Shown here: positions 1 through 9,399 of the stretch, one piece after another
How positions within the stretch are numbered: the stretch's first letter is position 1
How the letters are laid out: the number at the start of each line of letters is the position of its first letter
Origin: Variovorax paradoxus B4
GTDB lineage: Bacteria; Pseudomonadota; Gammaproteobacteria; Burkholderiales; Burkholderiaceae_C
Reading direction: 5' to 3'
NCBI RefSeq assembly: GCF_000463015.1
Contig: NC_022247.1
Coordinates: 2,356,001-2,420,000 of the forward strand
DNA length: 64,000 bases
The notes under the pieces: model-generated
The model's database searches: none
What the model saw: only the letters and a program-made list of their open reading frames with translations
What the model was told of the DNA's origin: nothing
Program-made: the position numbers and the translations under genes

Positions 1-295
1 GCGCCGCATTCGCCGCACCGAGCCCGGCCCGGGCCTGCGACACGCGGGCGGCGGCCTGCGCAAGATCGAGATTCTGCTGCAGCGCCCGTTCGACATAGCG
101 GGCCAGTTGTGCGTCGCCGAAGCCGGTCCACCATGCTGCCAGCTCGGCGTTGGCGGTGGCCGATCGCTGGCCGAGGGCTGTCTCGCCGATGAAGCGGTCC
201 GGCAGGCTTGGGGCCGGCCGGACATAGTCGGGCCCCACGGCGCAGCCTGCGAGCAGGCTGAACAGCAGGGGCAGGGCGAGGGTGCGTTGGGACAT
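1..295 (-). CDS. RND efflux outer-membrane lipoprotein (NodT/OprM family), 5' part only
   Basis: Only the first 98 codons lie in the window; the gene runs off the left edge. The start ATG is at 293-295 on the minus strand. The N terminus is a lipoprotein signal, with a hydrophobic stretch ending in the lipobox LLAGC at about residues 14-18. It is followed by the family signature GPDYVRP and an AAWWTGFGD motif, both typical of TolC-like outer-membrane factors of RND tripartite pumps. The gene is divergent from a tetR gene that faces the adaptor and pump genes, so it is probably the outer-membrane channel of that pump. The substrate is unknown. Confidence 0.85.
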   Translation of the reverse strand, partial: MSQRTLALPLLFSLLAGCAVGPDYVRPAPSLPDRFIGETALGQRSATANAELAAWWTGFGDAQLARYVERALQQNLDLAQAAARVSQARAGLGAANAA

Positions 296-339
296 GGCTT
301 TGTTCCGCGACGAGCGGCAGGAATAACGGAAAGGAGTTT

Positions 340-363
340 GTGACTATAATTCAATTTAGTCAC
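340..363. promoter_or_regulatory. 24-bp palindrome, probable TetR operator in the divergent control region
   Basis: The arms are GTGACTA (340-346) and TAGTCAC (357-363). The element lies between the divergent outer-membrane factor gene and tetR, and contains a TATAAT hexamer (345-350) on the plus strand. A second 24-bp palindrome with the same GTGAC/GTCAC ends lies at 1035-1058 in front of the adaptor gene. The repetition next to a tetR gene is the evidence that it is an operator; binding is inferred. Confidence 0.6.
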
Positions 364-401
364 TTGTTGTTGATTGTTTGCGCGGGCGGTAAGCTCCGGA
401 C

Positions 402-1019
402 ATGAGCAATGCAACTTCTTCTCCGCCGGCCGCGCGGGGACCGGCCGACCACGACGTGCGCGCGCAGATCGTCGTCGCGGCCACCGAGCACTTCAGCCAG
501 TACGGCTACGAGAAGACCACGGTTTCCGACCTGGCCAAGGCCATTGGCTTCTCCAAGGCCTACATCTACAAGTTCTTCGAGTCCAAGCAGGCGATCGGCG
601 AAATGATCTGCTCGAACTGCCTGCGCGAGATCGAGGCGGAGATCCGCGCGGCGGTCGACGGTGTCGACCGCCCGCCCGAGAAGCTGCGCCGCATGTTCAA
701 GGCCGTCGTCGATTCGGGCCTTCGGCTGTTCTTCCAGGATCGCAAGCTCTACGAGATCGCCATCTCGGCGGCCAGCGAGCGCTGGCCGTCGGCCATCGCC
801 CATGAAGAGTGCATCCGGCAGATCCTGCTCGAGTTGCTGAGGCAGGGGCGGGAGTCGGGTGACTTCGAGCGCAAGACGCCGATCGATGAGGCGGCGGCGG
901 CCATCTACCTGGTCATGCACCCCTACATCAACCCTGTGATCCTGCAGCTCAGCTCCCATTACACGGACCAGGCGCCGGCCCAGCTGTCGGGACTGGTGCT
1001 GCGCAGTCTGTCGCCTTGA
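402..1019 (+). CDS. TetR/AcrR-family transcriptional regulator
   Basis: The 205-residue length is typical of TetR repressors. The N-terminal helix-turn-helix domain is visible at about residues 20-68 (AATEHFSQYGYEKTTVSDLAKAI, then the recognition helix with YIYKFFESK). The rest is a poorly conserved ligand-binding domain. It lies between a divergent outer-membrane factor gene and the downstream adaptor and pump genes, with 24-bp palindromes in both control regions (340-363 and 1035-1058). The likely role is ligand-relieved repression of the efflux system and of itself. The inducer cannot be read from sequence. Confidence 0.88.
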   Translation: MSNATSSPPAARGPADHDVRAQIVVAATEHFSQYGYEKTTVSDLAKAIGFSKAYIYKFFESKQAIGEMICSNCLREIEAEIRAAVDGVDRPPEKLRRMFKAVVDSGLRLFFQDRKLYEIAISAASERWPSAIAHEECIRQILLELLRQGRESGDFERKTPIDEAAAAIYLVMHPYINPVILQLSSHYTDQAPAQLSGLVLRSLSP

Positions 1020-1034
1020 AACAATAATTTCTTT

Positions 1035-1058
1035 GTGACCATTGACTAAAATGGTCAC
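1035..1058. promoter_or_regulatory. 24-bp palindrome, second probable TetR operator, before the efflux adaptor gene
   Basis: The arms are GTGACCATT (1035-1043) and AATGGTCAC (1050-1058), a perfect 9-bp inverted repeat with a 6-bp spacer. A possible -35 box TTGACT (1043-1048) lies inside it, and CAGAAT (1065-1070) follows at 16 bp as a weak -10. It shares its ends with the palindrome at 340-363, so both divergent units may answer to the same regulator. Confidence 0.6.
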
Positions 1059-1103
1059 TATTATCAGAATCGGGGTCCTGATCGATTCGTCAATGGGCCC
1101 CTC

Positions 1104-2219
1104 ATGCACTCGCGTCGCTTCCTCACATTCGCCTTCGTCTGCGCCCTGCCGTTCGCGCTGGCCGCCTGCGACGACAAGGCCCCGCCCGATCCGCGCACCC
1201 AGACGTCGCTGGTGCGCGCCGCCACGGTCCAGGCCGCCGGGCCGGCGTCGCGCTCGTTCACGGGCACCGTCGCCGCGCGGGTTCAGAGCGACCTGGGCTT
1301 CCGCGTCTCCGGAAAGGTGCTGGAGCGCTTCGTGGACGCTGGCCAGACGGTCAGGCGCGGGCAGCTGCTCATGCGCATCGATCCGGTCGACCTGAGGCTG
1401 GCGGCGCGTGCGCAGCAGGAGGCCGTCAGCGCCGCACGGGCGCGTGCGAAGCAGGCCGGCGACGAGGAAGCACGCTACCGGGATCTGCGCGGCACCGGCG
1501 CCATTTCCGCCTCCGCGTACGACCAGGCCAAGGCGGCCGCGGATGCCGCGCAGGCCCAGCTCGGTGCGGCCGAGGCGCAATCCGAAGTTGCGCGCAATTC
1601 GAATCGCTATTCGGAACTCACCGCCGACGCGGACGGCACGGTGCTCGAGACGCTGGCCGAGCCCGGCCAGGTGGTTAACGCCGGTCAGCCGGTGGTCCGC
1701 GTGGCGCAGGCCGGGCGCAGGGAGGCCGTGGTCCAGTTGCCCGAAACGCTGCGACCGGCCATCGGCTCCGGCGGGCAGGCCACGCTGTTCGGCAAGGAAG
1801 GCGTTGCCGTGCCCGTCAAGCTCAGGCAGCTCTCCGATGCGGCCGACAAGCTCACGCGCACCTTCGAGGCGCGCTACGTACTCGAAGGCGAGCTCGCCAA
1901 CGCACCGCTGGGCGCCACCGTGACGATCGACATCTCGGACGGCAAGCCGGCCCGGGCAGGAGGCGTCCAGGTGCCCATCAGCGCCTTGTTCGACACCGGC
2001 AAGGCGACGGGCGTCTGGGTCATCGGTGGCGATCCGTCGACGGTGCACTGGCAGCCGGTGGCCGTCGAGCGCCTGGACGGCGAGCGAGCGCTGGTGGCCG
2101 GGCAGCTCAAGCTGGGCGACCAGGTGGTCGCGCTCGGCGCGCACCTGCTGCGCGAAGGCGAGAAGGTGCGTGTCGCGGCCTCGGCCGCGACCCCCGCGGT
2201 GGGCGGAGCCCGCCCATGA
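1104..2219 (+). CDS. RND efflux periplasmic adaptor (HlyD/MFP family), lipoprotein
   Basis: This 371-residue protein starts with a lipoprotein signal peptide, cleaved before Cys21-22 of the LAAC motif, so it should be anchored in the inner membrane facing the periplasm. A biotinyl-lipoyl-like segment (SDLGFRVSGKVLERFVDAGQTVRRGQ), an alanine-rich coiled-coil hairpin at about residues 95-160, and a second lipoyl half (GTVLETLAEPGQVVNAGQPV) are in the order typical of RND adaptors. The stop overlaps the ATG of the pump gene (ATGA at 2216), indicating translational coupling. It would link the inner-membrane pump to the outer-membrane factor encoded at the left edge. Confidence 0.9.
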   Translation: MHSRRFLTFAFVCALPFALAACDDKAPPDPRTQTSLVRAATVQAAGPASRSFTGTVAARVQSDLGFRVSGKVLERFVDAGQTVRRGQLLMRIDPVDLRLAARAQQEAVSAARARAKQAGDEEARYRDLRGTGAISASAYDQAKAAADAAQAQLGAAEAQSEVARNSNRYSELTADADGTVLETLAEPGQVVNAGQPVVRVAQAGRREAVVQLPETLRPAIGSGGQATLFGKEGVAVPVKLRQLSDAADKLTRTFEARYVLEGELANAPLGATVTIDISDGKPARAGGVQVPISALFDTGKATGVWVIGGDPSTVHWQPVAVERLDGERALVAGQLKLGDQVVALGAHLLREGEKVRVAASAATPAVGGARP

Positions 2220-5200
2220 GCGAAGGCCGCTTCAACCTGTCGGCGCTGGCCGTCCGCGAGCGATCCATCACGCTGTTTCTCATTGGCCTGATCTCGCTGG
2301 CGGGGCTGGTCGCGTTCTTCAAGCTCGGCCGCGCGGAAGATCCGGCTTTCACCGTCAAGGTGATGACGGTCATCACCGCCTGGCCCGGCGCGACGGCGCA
2401 GGAAATGCAGGACCAGGTCGCCGAGAAGCTCGAGAAGCGCCTGCAGGAGTTGCGCTACTACGACCGCACGGAGACCTACACGCGGCCCGGCCTGGCGTTC
2501 ACGACCCTGACGCTGCTCGACAGCACGCCGCCGGCCCAGGTGCAGGAACAGTTCTACCAGGCGCGCAAGAAGCTCGGTGACGAAGCGGGCAGCCTGCCGG
2601 CCGGCGTGATCGGGCCGATGATCAACGACGAGTACGCGGACGTCACCTTCGCCCTGTTCGCACTCAAGGCCAAGGGAGAAGCGCAGCGCGTGCTGGTGCG
2701 CGATGCCGAGACGCTGCGCCAGCGCCTCTTGCATGTGCCGGGCGTGAAGAAGGTCAACATCGCGGGCGAGCAGTCGGAGCGCATCTACGTCGAGTTCGCG
2801 CACGACCGGCTGGCCACCTTGGGCATCGGGCCGCAGGACGTGTTCGCCGCGCTCAACAGCCAGAACGCGTTGAGCCCGGCCGGCTCTGTGGAAACCCGCG
2901 GCCCGCAGGTCTTCATTCGGCTGGACGGCGCATTCGACACGCTGCAGAAGATCCGCGACACACCCGTGGTCGCGCGGGGCCGCACCCTGAATCTGTCGGA
3001 TGTGGCCACGGTCAGGCGCGGCTATGAAGACCCGGCCACCTTCATGATCCGCAACGGCGGCGAGCCAGCCTTGCTGATCGGCGTGGTCATGCGGGAGGGC
3101 TGGAACGGGCTCGACCTGGGCAAGGCGCTGGAGGTGGAAGCCCGCGCCATCAATGCCGAGCTGCCGCTGGGCCTGAGCCTCACCAAGGTCACGGACCAGT
3201 CGGTGAACATCAGTGCGTCGGTCGACGAGTTCATGGTCAAGTTCTTTGCGGCCTTGCTGGTCGTCATGCTGGTGAGCTTCCTGAGCATGGGCTGGCGCGC
3301 GGGCCTTGTGGTGGCCGCTGCGGTGCCGCTGACGCTGGCCGTGGTCTTCGTGGTGATGGCCGCGACCGGCAAGAACTTCGACCGCATCACGCTCGGCTCG
3401 CTGATCCTCGCGCTCGGCCTGCTGGTGGACGACGCCATCATCGCCATCGAGATGATGGTGGTGAAGATCGAGGAGGGCTACAGCCACGTGGCCGCGTCCG
3501 CCTACGCCTGGAGCCACACGGCGGCGCCGATGCTCTCGGGCACGCTGGTCACCGCCGTCGGCTTCATGCCCAACGGTTTCGCGCCGTCGACCGCGGGCGA
3601 GTACACGAGCAACATGTTCTGGATTGTCGGCATCGCGCTCATTGCATCGTGGGTGGTCGCCGTGGTGTTCACCCCCTACTTGGGCGTGAAGCTGCTGCCG
3701 AACTTCAAGAAGATCGAAGGCGGCCATGCCGCGATCTACGACACGCCGCGCTACAACCGGCTGCGCGGCGTGCTGGCACGCGTCATCGCGCGCAAGTGGC
3801 TGGTGGCGGGCGCGGTCGTCGGCCTCTTCGTGGTGTCGATCCTCGGCATGGGCGTGGTCAAGAAGCAGTTCTTCCCGATCTCCGACCGCCCCGAAGTCCT
3901 GGTCGAAGTGCAGATGCCCTACGGCAGCTCGATCACGCAGACCAGTGGCGCCACGGCCAAGGTCGAGGCCTGGCTGTCGACGCAGCCGGAGGCCCAGATC
4001 GTCACCTCGTACATCGGGCAGGGCGCGCCGCGCTTCTACTTCGCGATGGGGCCCGAACTGCCCGATCCGTCGTTCGCCAAGATCGTGGTGCGCACGGCCA
4101 GCCAGGAGGAGCGCGAGGCCCTGAAGCACCGGTTGCGCCAGGCCATTGCCGACGGCCTCGCGTCCGAGGCGCGGGTGCGCGTGACGCAGCTGGTGTTCGG
4201 CCCGTACTCGCCGTTCCCCGTGGCCTACCGTGTCAGCGGACCCGATGCGAACGAGCTGCGCAGGATCGCGGCCGAGGTGCGGCAGGTGATGGATGCCAGC
4301 CCGATGATGCGCACCGTCAGCACCGACTGGGGCACCCGCACGCCCACGCTGCACTTCACCCTGAAACAGGACCGCCTGCAGGCCGTCGGGCTGAGCTCTA
4401 GCGCGGTGGCGCAGCAGCTGCAGTTCCTCCTGAGCGGTGCGCCGGTGACCACCGTGCGCGAAGACATCCGCACCGTACAGGTGGTGGCCCGTTCGGCCGG
4501 CAGCACCCGGCTCGATCCCGCGAAGCTCGCGGACTTCACGCTCGCCGGTGCCGGCGGCCAGCGCATTCCGCTGTCGCAGGTCGGCGAGGTCGAGGTGCGC
4601 ATGGAAGAACCCGTGATGCGGCGACGCGACCGCATGCCCACGATCACGGTGCAGGGCGACATCGCCGAGGGGCTGCAGCCCCCCGACGTGTCGACCGCGA
4701 TCACCGCGCAGCTGCAGCCCCTGATGCAGAAGCTGCCGGCGGGCTACCGCATCGCCGAGGCTGGCTCGATCGAGGAATCGGAGAAGGCAACCCAGGCGAT
4801 GCTGCCGCTGTTCCCGATCATGCTGGCGGCCACGCTGCTCATCATCATCTTCCAGGTGCGCTCCATGTCCGCGATGGTCATGGTGTTCCTCACGAGCCCG
4901 CTCGGGCTGATCGGCGTCGTGCCGACCCTGCTGCTGTTCCAGCAGCCCTTCGGCATCAATGCGCTCGTGGGGCTCATCGCGCTGTCGGGCATCCTGATGC
5001 GCAACACGCTGATCCTGCTCGGGCAGATCCACCACAACCAGCAGGAGGGGCTCGATCCGTTCCATGCGGTCGTCGAGGCGACCGTGCAGCGTGCGCGGCC
5101 CGTGATCCTGACGGCGCTGGCGGCGATCCTCGCGTTCATTCCGCTGACGCATTCGGTGTTCTGGGGCGCGCTGGCGTACACGCTGATCGGCGGCACTTTC

Positions 5201-5293
5201 GCGGGGACGATCCTGACGTTGGTGTTCCTGCCGGCGATGTATTCGATCTGGTTCAGGATCAAACCCGGCAACGCGACGCAGCCCGCGCACTGA
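2216..5293 (+). CDS. RND efflux permease (AcrB/HAE1-like)
   Basis: At 1025 residues this is the full length of an AcrB-type inner-membrane proton antiporter. It has a first membrane helix at about residues 18-35, a large periplasmic loop, a membrane block at about 340-540 with the proton-relay pair in LGLLVDDAIIAIEM, a second periplasmic loop, and a C-terminal membrane block at about 860-1010. It overlaps the adaptor gene by 4 bp. Substrates of such pumps include drugs, solvents and aromatics. Given the surrounding catabolic genes an aromatic efflux role is possible but not shown. Confidence 0.93.
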   Translation: MSEGRFNLSALAVRERSITLFLIGLISLAGLVAFFKLGRAEDPAFTVKVMTVITAWPGATAQEMQDQVAEKLEKRLQELRYYDRTETYTRPGLAFTTLTLLDSTPPAQVQEQFYQARKKLGDEAGSLPAGVIGPMINDEYADVTFALFALKAKGEAQRVLVRDAETLRQRLLHVPGVKKVNIAGEQSERIYVEFAHDRLATLGIGPQDVFAALNSQNALSPAGSVETRGPQVFIRLDGAFDTLQKIRDTPVVARGRTLNLSDVATVRRGYEDPATFMIRNGGEPALLIGVVMREGWNGLDLGKALEVEARAINAELPLGLSLTKVTDQSVNISASVDEFMVKFFAALLVVMLVSFLSMGWRAGLVVAAAVPLTLAVVFVVMAATGKNFDRITLGSLILALGLLVDDAIIAIEMMVVKIEEGYSHVAASAYAWSHTAAPMLSGTLVTAVGFMPNGFAPSTAGEYTSNMFWIVGIALIASWVVAVVFTPYLGVKLLPNFKKIEGGHAAIYDTPRYNRLRGVLARVIARKWLVAGAVVGLFVVSILGMGVVKKQFFPISDRPEVLVEVQMPYGSSITQTSGATAKVEAWLSTQPEAQIVTSYIGQGAPRFYFAMGPELPDPSFAKIVVRTASQEEREALKHRLRQAIADGLASEARVRVTQLVFGPYSPFPVAYRVSGPDANELRRIAAEVRQVMDASPMMRTVSTDWGTRTPTLHFTLKQDRLQAVGLSSSAVAQQLQFLLSGAPVTTVREDIRTVQVVARSAGSTRLDPAKLADFTLAGAGGQRIPLSQVGEVEVRMEEPVMRRRDRMPTITVQGDIAEGLQPPDVSTAITAQLQPLMQKLPAGYRIAEAGSIEESEKATQAMLPLFPIMLAATLLIIIFQVRSMSAMVMVFLTSPLGLIGVVPTLLLFQQPFGINALVGLIALSGILMRNTLILLGQIHHNQQEGLDPFHAVVEATVQRARPVILTALAAILAFIPLTHSVFWGALAYTLIGGTFAGTILTLVFLPAMYSIWFRIKPGNATQPAH

Positions 5294-5332
5294 CGCGCCT
5301 CATCCCCATTCATCAAGATCGAAGGAATTGCC

Positions 5333-6145
5333 ATGTCGAGTTCATCAGTCGTTGTCGTGACGGGCGCGTCCTCGGGCATCGGACGCGCCGCCGCCGAGAT
5401 GTTCGTGGCGCGCGGCTGCCGGGTGTTCGGCACCGCGCGCGACCTGCGCAAGGCACCCGCGCTGCCCGGTGTCGAGTTCGTCGAGATGGACGTTCGCGAA
5501 GAAGGCTCGGTTCAGGCGGGCATCGAATCCATCATCGACCGGGCCACGCGCATCGACGTGCTGGTCAACAACGCGGGAATGATGATGATCGGCGCGGTCG
5601 AGGAAACCGCGACGGCCGAGGCCGCGGAACTGTTCGACACCAACGTCTTCGGCATGCTTCGCACGACGCGCGCCGTGTTGCCATACATGCGCCAGCAGCG
5701 CCGCGGGCGGATCGTTAACGTGAGTTCGGTGCTCGGCGTGCTTCCGGCGCCATACATGGGGCTGTATTCGGCCACCAAGCACGCGGTGGAAGGGCTGTCG
5801 GAATCGCTGGACCACGAGGTGCGCCAGTTCGGCATTCGCGCGACGCTGGTACAGCCGGCCTTCACCCGGACGAACCTCGATGCCAACGCACCCCGTGCCA
5901 GGGCGCGGATCGCGGACTATGACCGCGAACGCGACCTGGTGGCGCTCTCCGTGGCCGACAGCGTGAACAGTGCGCCCGAGCCGCACGGCGTGGCGGGCAC
6001 CATCGTCGAGGCGGCGCTCGACCCATGGCGCATGCGCTGCACCCCGCCAGGGGAGGCGTCTCTCCTGACGAAATTGCGGCGCTTCATGCCGGCGGGTCCG
6101 GTGGACGCGAGCCTGAGAAAAAAGCTCGGACTCGGCGCTTCCTGA
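5333..6145 (+). CDS. Short-chain dehydrogenase/reductase (SDR)
   Basis: This is a 270-residue classical-type SDR. It has the Rossmann motif TGASSGIG at about residues 10-17, NNAG at about 81-84, a catalytic Ser in NVSSVLG, and YSATK (YxxxK) at about 145-149. Substrate is unknown. A GGAA-rich ribosome site (GAAGGAATT) precedes the ATG. It follows the RND pump by 39 bp and precedes a LysR gene on the same strand; it could belong to the efflux transcript or to the LysR gene's regulon. Confidence 0.85.
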   Translation: MSSSSVVVVTGASSGIGRAAAEMFVARGCRVFGTARDLRKAPALPGVEFVEMDVREEGSVQAGIESIIDRATRIDVLVNNAGMMMIGAVEETATAEAAELFDTNVFGMLRTTRAVLPYMRQQRRGRIVNVSSVLGVLPAPYMGLYSATKHAVEGLSESLDHEVRQFGIRATLVQPAFTRTNLDANAPRARARIADYDRERDLVALSVADSVNSAPEPHGVAGTIVEAALDPWRMRCTPPGEASLLTKLRRFMPAGPVDASLRKKLGLGAS

Positions 6146-6183
6146 GCAGCAGCTCGCCGTACAAACGAAGGAAGGAGAGCATC

Positions 6184-7152
6184 GTGGACAGCCTGGATCT
6201 CCTGCGCACCTTCAGCGAGGTGGCCTCTTCCGGAAGCTTCTCCCGCACCGCCAAGCATCTGGCGCTGTCGAGGGGGACCGTCAGCAAGTACATCGCGGCC
6301 CTCGAGCGCCGCTTCGGCGTGCGGTTGCTGAACCGGACCAGCCGCGCCGTCAGCCTCACCGACGCAGGCCTCTTGCTGCTCGACAGGAGCAGGCCAATAT
6401 TGGAACTGGCCGATGCGACACGCGCCGAACTTCAGGACCGCGCGCGGGTCCCGAGCGGGCGCGTGCGCATCTCGGCGCCTTACGGCATGGAACTGACGGA
6501 ATTGCCGGCACTGATCAACGTCTTTCTTGGCCACTATCCGGAGGTCAGCATCAGTCTCATGCTCACGAACCGCATGGTCGATCTTGCGGAGGAGGGCGTC
6601 GACATCGCGCTTCGCTTCGGCGCGTCGGCCAACGACAACCTGATCGTTCGAAAACTGGTGTCGATGGAGCTCACTGTCTGTGCAGCTCCCGTCTACTGGC
6701 GCAAGCATGGCGTGCCTGCCCGTCCGGGCGAACTTGCGCATCACGTCGCGCTGTTCAGCAGCCATTTGAATCCGCTGCCAAAGTGGCGCTTCGAAGTCGA
6801 CGGTCAGCCACTCGAAGTCGCGGTCCGTGGACGGTTGGATGCAACGGAAGCCAGCCCGCTGATCCAGGCGGCACTGCTTGGCGCAGGCGTCGTCTACCTG
6901 CCCTCGGTGATGCTCGAGCCCTACGTCCAGAGCGGGCGACTGGTGCCCGTGCTGTCGGAGTTCGTCCGCAGCGACATGTGGCTGTCGGCCGTCTATCTGC
7001 AGCGCCGGCACAGTACGGCAGTGCACCGAGCCCTGTTGGATTTTCTTGCGAGCCGGTTGAAGCCTGCAGGGTCGAAAATCAATATCGGGACTCAGCCGGA
7101 GGCACCGAGCCGAGATGAGAGATCGGCCCTCGGAAGCGTCAACCGTTCCTAG
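6184..7152 (+). CDS. LysR-family regulator (CrgA-like), GTG start
   Basis: The start is set at GTG 6184, because AAGGAGAG (6172-6179) lies just upstream and the conserved LysR N terminus (DLLRTFSEVASSGSFSRTA) begins there; upstream in-frame codons are shadowed by the SDR gene. The protein is 322 residues. It has a winged HTH at about 1-60 with SRGTVSKYIAALERRFGVRLLNR, then a substrate-binding domain. The serine/glycine-rich HTH and the motif SVMLEPYVQSGRLVPVL resemble the CrgA/DmlR group. A target among the adjacent SDR or efflux genes is plausible but no operator was recognised. Confidence 0.85.
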   Translation: MDSLDLLRTFSEVASSGSFSRTAKHLALSRGTVSKYIAALERRFGVRLLNRTSRAVSLTDAGLLLLDRSRPILELADATRAELQDRARVPSGRVRISAPYGMELTELPALINVFLGHYPEVSISLMLTNRMVDLAEEGVDIALRFGASANDNLIVRKLVSMELTVCAAPVYWRKHGVPARPGELAHHVALFSSHLNPLPKWRFEVDGQPLEVAVRGRLDATEASPLIQAALLGAGVVYLPSVMLEPYVQSGRLVPVLSEFVRSDMWLSAVYLQRRHSTAVHRALLDFLASRLKPAGSKINIGTQPEAPSRDERSALGSVNRS

Positions 7153-7793
7153 CTTTCATGCGGCCCTGACGATACGCTCGGCTTCTTGACGGCGGAGACC
7201 GCGCTACGTCGTCTTTCAAGCTCGAAAAGGAAACGCGAACCCGGGCCGGACCGGGCCGGGAAATTGCGGTTGATGGCACTGATAGTGAGCTGTTCAGTCC
7301 GACTCGACGCGCCAGGCCCGGCGTTGATGCAAGCGCTGCAGCCAGGTTCGACGGCTCTGATCCCCTACATGCCCGCCGCGTTCGTCGTGCGAGACAGAGG
7401 ATTCAAGGCGCTCAGTGCCAAGGCAACGGAACCGAGGACAGGATAATGGTGACGAGGAGCAACCGATACTGGCGCCCGCCAACAAACGATGTTCCGCCGC
7501 GCCAGCTATTCTGCAAGAGCACAACGACTGGTTGGGTGATTCGAAGCGAAGGCGTACCTAGACAACGGTGCCGGTTTCTGACGAACCAGTGCGCGTTGGT
7601 GTAGAGCGCCGTCGGAGAGTAGAGATTGAAGGGCCGACCTTTCCGAAGGACAGCGGCTCCGCGTTGAAGCGCTGAACAAAGTGCGAAATCCAGAACCGCA
7701 CCGTGCTCGTCCACGTCGATACGGCCACCAAAGCCAGGCGAGTGGCGTCCTGGGTCGAACAGTGCCTTCTTGCGATAGACCCATGAGCTGATG
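7153..7793. other. Gene-poor interval of 641 bp without recognisable gene
   Basis: This stretch lies between the LysR gene and the convergent araC gene. Open frames here (for example 7186-7446 plus, or extensions of frames across the araC 3' end) show no recognisable family, no consistent ribosome site and no coding pattern. No terminator-like hairpin with a T-tract was found. It may be decayed sequence. Confidence 0.5.
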
Positions 7794-8696
7794 TTAACGA
7801 TCTCTGATCTGCCGACGGCGAAACTCCATCGACGTACATTCGGCCTCGCGCTTGAAGAACTTGACGAAATTGGACAGGTCGTTGAAGCCAATGCGTTCGG
7901 CAATGTCCGAGACAGACAGTTCCGTGTGCGCCAACAGCCGCTTGGCCTCCAGAACGATCCGCGCGGAGATGAAGGCCTTGGGATTCATGCCCGCCGAGTC
8001 CATCGTGGCGCGGGCAAGGCTTTTCTCGGAGCATCCCATGCGCTCGGCATACCGGGACGCATGATGCCAAGCGGCGAAGTGCTTCTCCACGAGCAGCTCA
8101 AACTCCTTGAAACGTTGCGACGCAGGACTTCGGGCCGCACCACGTGTTTCGTTCTGCGCATGGATGATGCGAATTCTCGTCAGCAATGCACAGAGCTGGT
8201 AACGCAGTAGTGCGTGCATGTCTTCTGCCGCTGCGCCCATTCGCGAGTCGTCGTGCATCTGCGCGATCGCGCGGGTAACCATGGCCGCTTCAGTGTCGGC
8301 CGGCACCAGATGGGTTGGCAGTCCGTCCAGGTCGGAAGCGCCGGTTTGACCGACCTCGATCAGGGACGAAGGCAACAGAAACTCAGATCGAAACAGGACC
8401 AGCCATCCGTCCCAATCTTCGTCGGATCCGAAGCTATGGGCCATGCCCTGTCGAATCAACAGCAACGAGCCTGGCGCACAGGGGACCGACTCGAAGTCCA
8501 CCAGTTGCGTGCAAACGCCACGGGTGACGCAGAGCAGCGTTAGGAATGCATACCGATGCGTTGAACCTAGGATCTCGGTGCCCACCCGCCGCCGCAGGTC
8601 GGACACGCGAAAGATTTCCAGATCGAGTGGATAGTCTCCGTCCGGCTGATAGTCAAGGCGCTGAATCTCGAGGACGCGCCGTCCCTTTTTAGTCAT
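7794..8696 (-). CDS. AraC-family transcriptional regulator
   Basis: This is a 300-residue AraC regulator. An N-terminal cupin-like effector domain (to about residue 160, including APGSLLLIRQGMAHSF) is followed by a C-terminal double HTH at about 205-297. The second HTH carries the family signature SVSDIAERIGFNDLSNFVKFFKREAE. It is divergent from the NTF2-like gene at 8825, with 128 bp between them, and so may control it. The effector is unknown. Confidence 0.87.
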   Translation of the reverse strand: MTKKGRRVLEIQRLDYQPDGDYPLDLEIFRVSDLRRRVGTEILGSTHRYAFLTLLCVTRGVCTQLVDFESVPCAPGSLLLIRQGMAHSFGSDEDWDGWLVLFRSEFLLPSSLIEVGQTGASDLDGLPTHLVPADTEAAMVTRAIAQMHDDSRMGAAAEDMHALLRYQLCALLTRIRIIHAQNETRGAARSPASQRFKEFELLVEKHFAAWHHASRYAERMGCSEKSLARATMDSAGMNPKAFISARIVLEAKRLLAHTELSVSDIAERIGFNDLSNFVKFFKREAECTSMEFRRRQIRDR

Positions 8697-8824
8697 CGCT
8701 CGATTCGCTTAGCGGAAGCTGCTTGGCCTGATGTCCAATATTGGCAACCATTAGACCACTCTCGACCGTGACCTACCCGGAACCAAGTCCGACAATTGCA
8801 ACCAAGCAAACGAAAGGACGCACC

Positions 8825-9265
8825 ATGAACGGCAACGCCAAGGAGATCTCCACGACCCTTCTCGCCATCGAGAAGGAGATCAACGAACGCTGGAACAAGG
8901 GCGACGTCGACGGGGCCCTGGAGATATACAGCGACGATGTCACCTACTTCGACCCGATGACTGAGACGCGGTTGGAAGGCCGCAAGACCGTGGAGGTCTA
9001 TTTCCGCCAGTTTTTCGAAGGCAAGCTCAACATCCTGCGCAACGACTTCCTGAACCCGCAGGTGATCGCGAGCGAAGCTGGTGACATGGCGCTGGTGAGC
9101 TACAACCTGGTCAACCACGTTTCCGACGGACGAGGTGGCGAGAAGCTCGGAAGTCCCTGGAACGCCACCATGGGCTACCGCAAGATCGACGGGCGCTGGC
9201 GCGCCGTGCATGTGAATTGGTCGTTCACGCGCCATCCGGCGGCCATGCAAGGGCTGATGGCCTGA
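8825..9265 (+). CDS. NTF2/SnoaL-like small protein
   Basis: The start is placed at ATG 8825 after GAAAGGAC (8813-8820); an upstream ATG in the same frame at 8741 has no good ribosome site. The 146-residue product begins with an amphipathic helix. It has the NTF2-like pattern INERWNKGDVDGALEIYSDDVTYFDP and a C-terminal strand motif IDGRWRAVHVNWSF, typical of SnoaL_3/ketosteroid-isomerase-like proteins. These can be small lyases, isomerases or binding proteins; no catalytic role can be assigned. It sits between araC and the sigma-54 activator. Confidence 0.75.
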   Translation: MNGNAKEISTTLLAIEKEINERWNKGDVDGALEIYSDDVTYFDPMTETRLEGRKTVEVYFRQFFEGKLNILRNDFLNPQVIASEAGDMALVSYNLVNHVSDGRGGEKLGSPWNATMGYRKIDGRWRAVHVNWSFTRHPAAMQGLMA

Positions 9266-9399
9266 GCGCAGCCACTGCCGGCCGTGCGCATCAAGAGCGC
9301 GGCCGGGTCTGACCCTGCAGTCGTCCCCACGATCGTGATCTTCAAGAATAATGCGGAGGTCAATGTATTGGCTCATCACCTGAGCAGGATCGAGCAGTC

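Noticed and set aside
1874..5290. 1138-codon open frame on the minus strand across the RND pump gene
   Set aside because: It is antisense to the adaptor and pump genes, is rich in Arg/His/Gln low-complexity sequence, has no family motif, and arises from high-GC codon bias of the true plus-strand genes.
7558..7740. Weak resemblance of a minus-strand stretch (VDEHGAVLDFAL) to the catalytic region of IS6-type transposases
   Set aside because: Only about a dozen residues fit, no second catalytic block and no terminal repeats were found, so a transposase relic is not supported.
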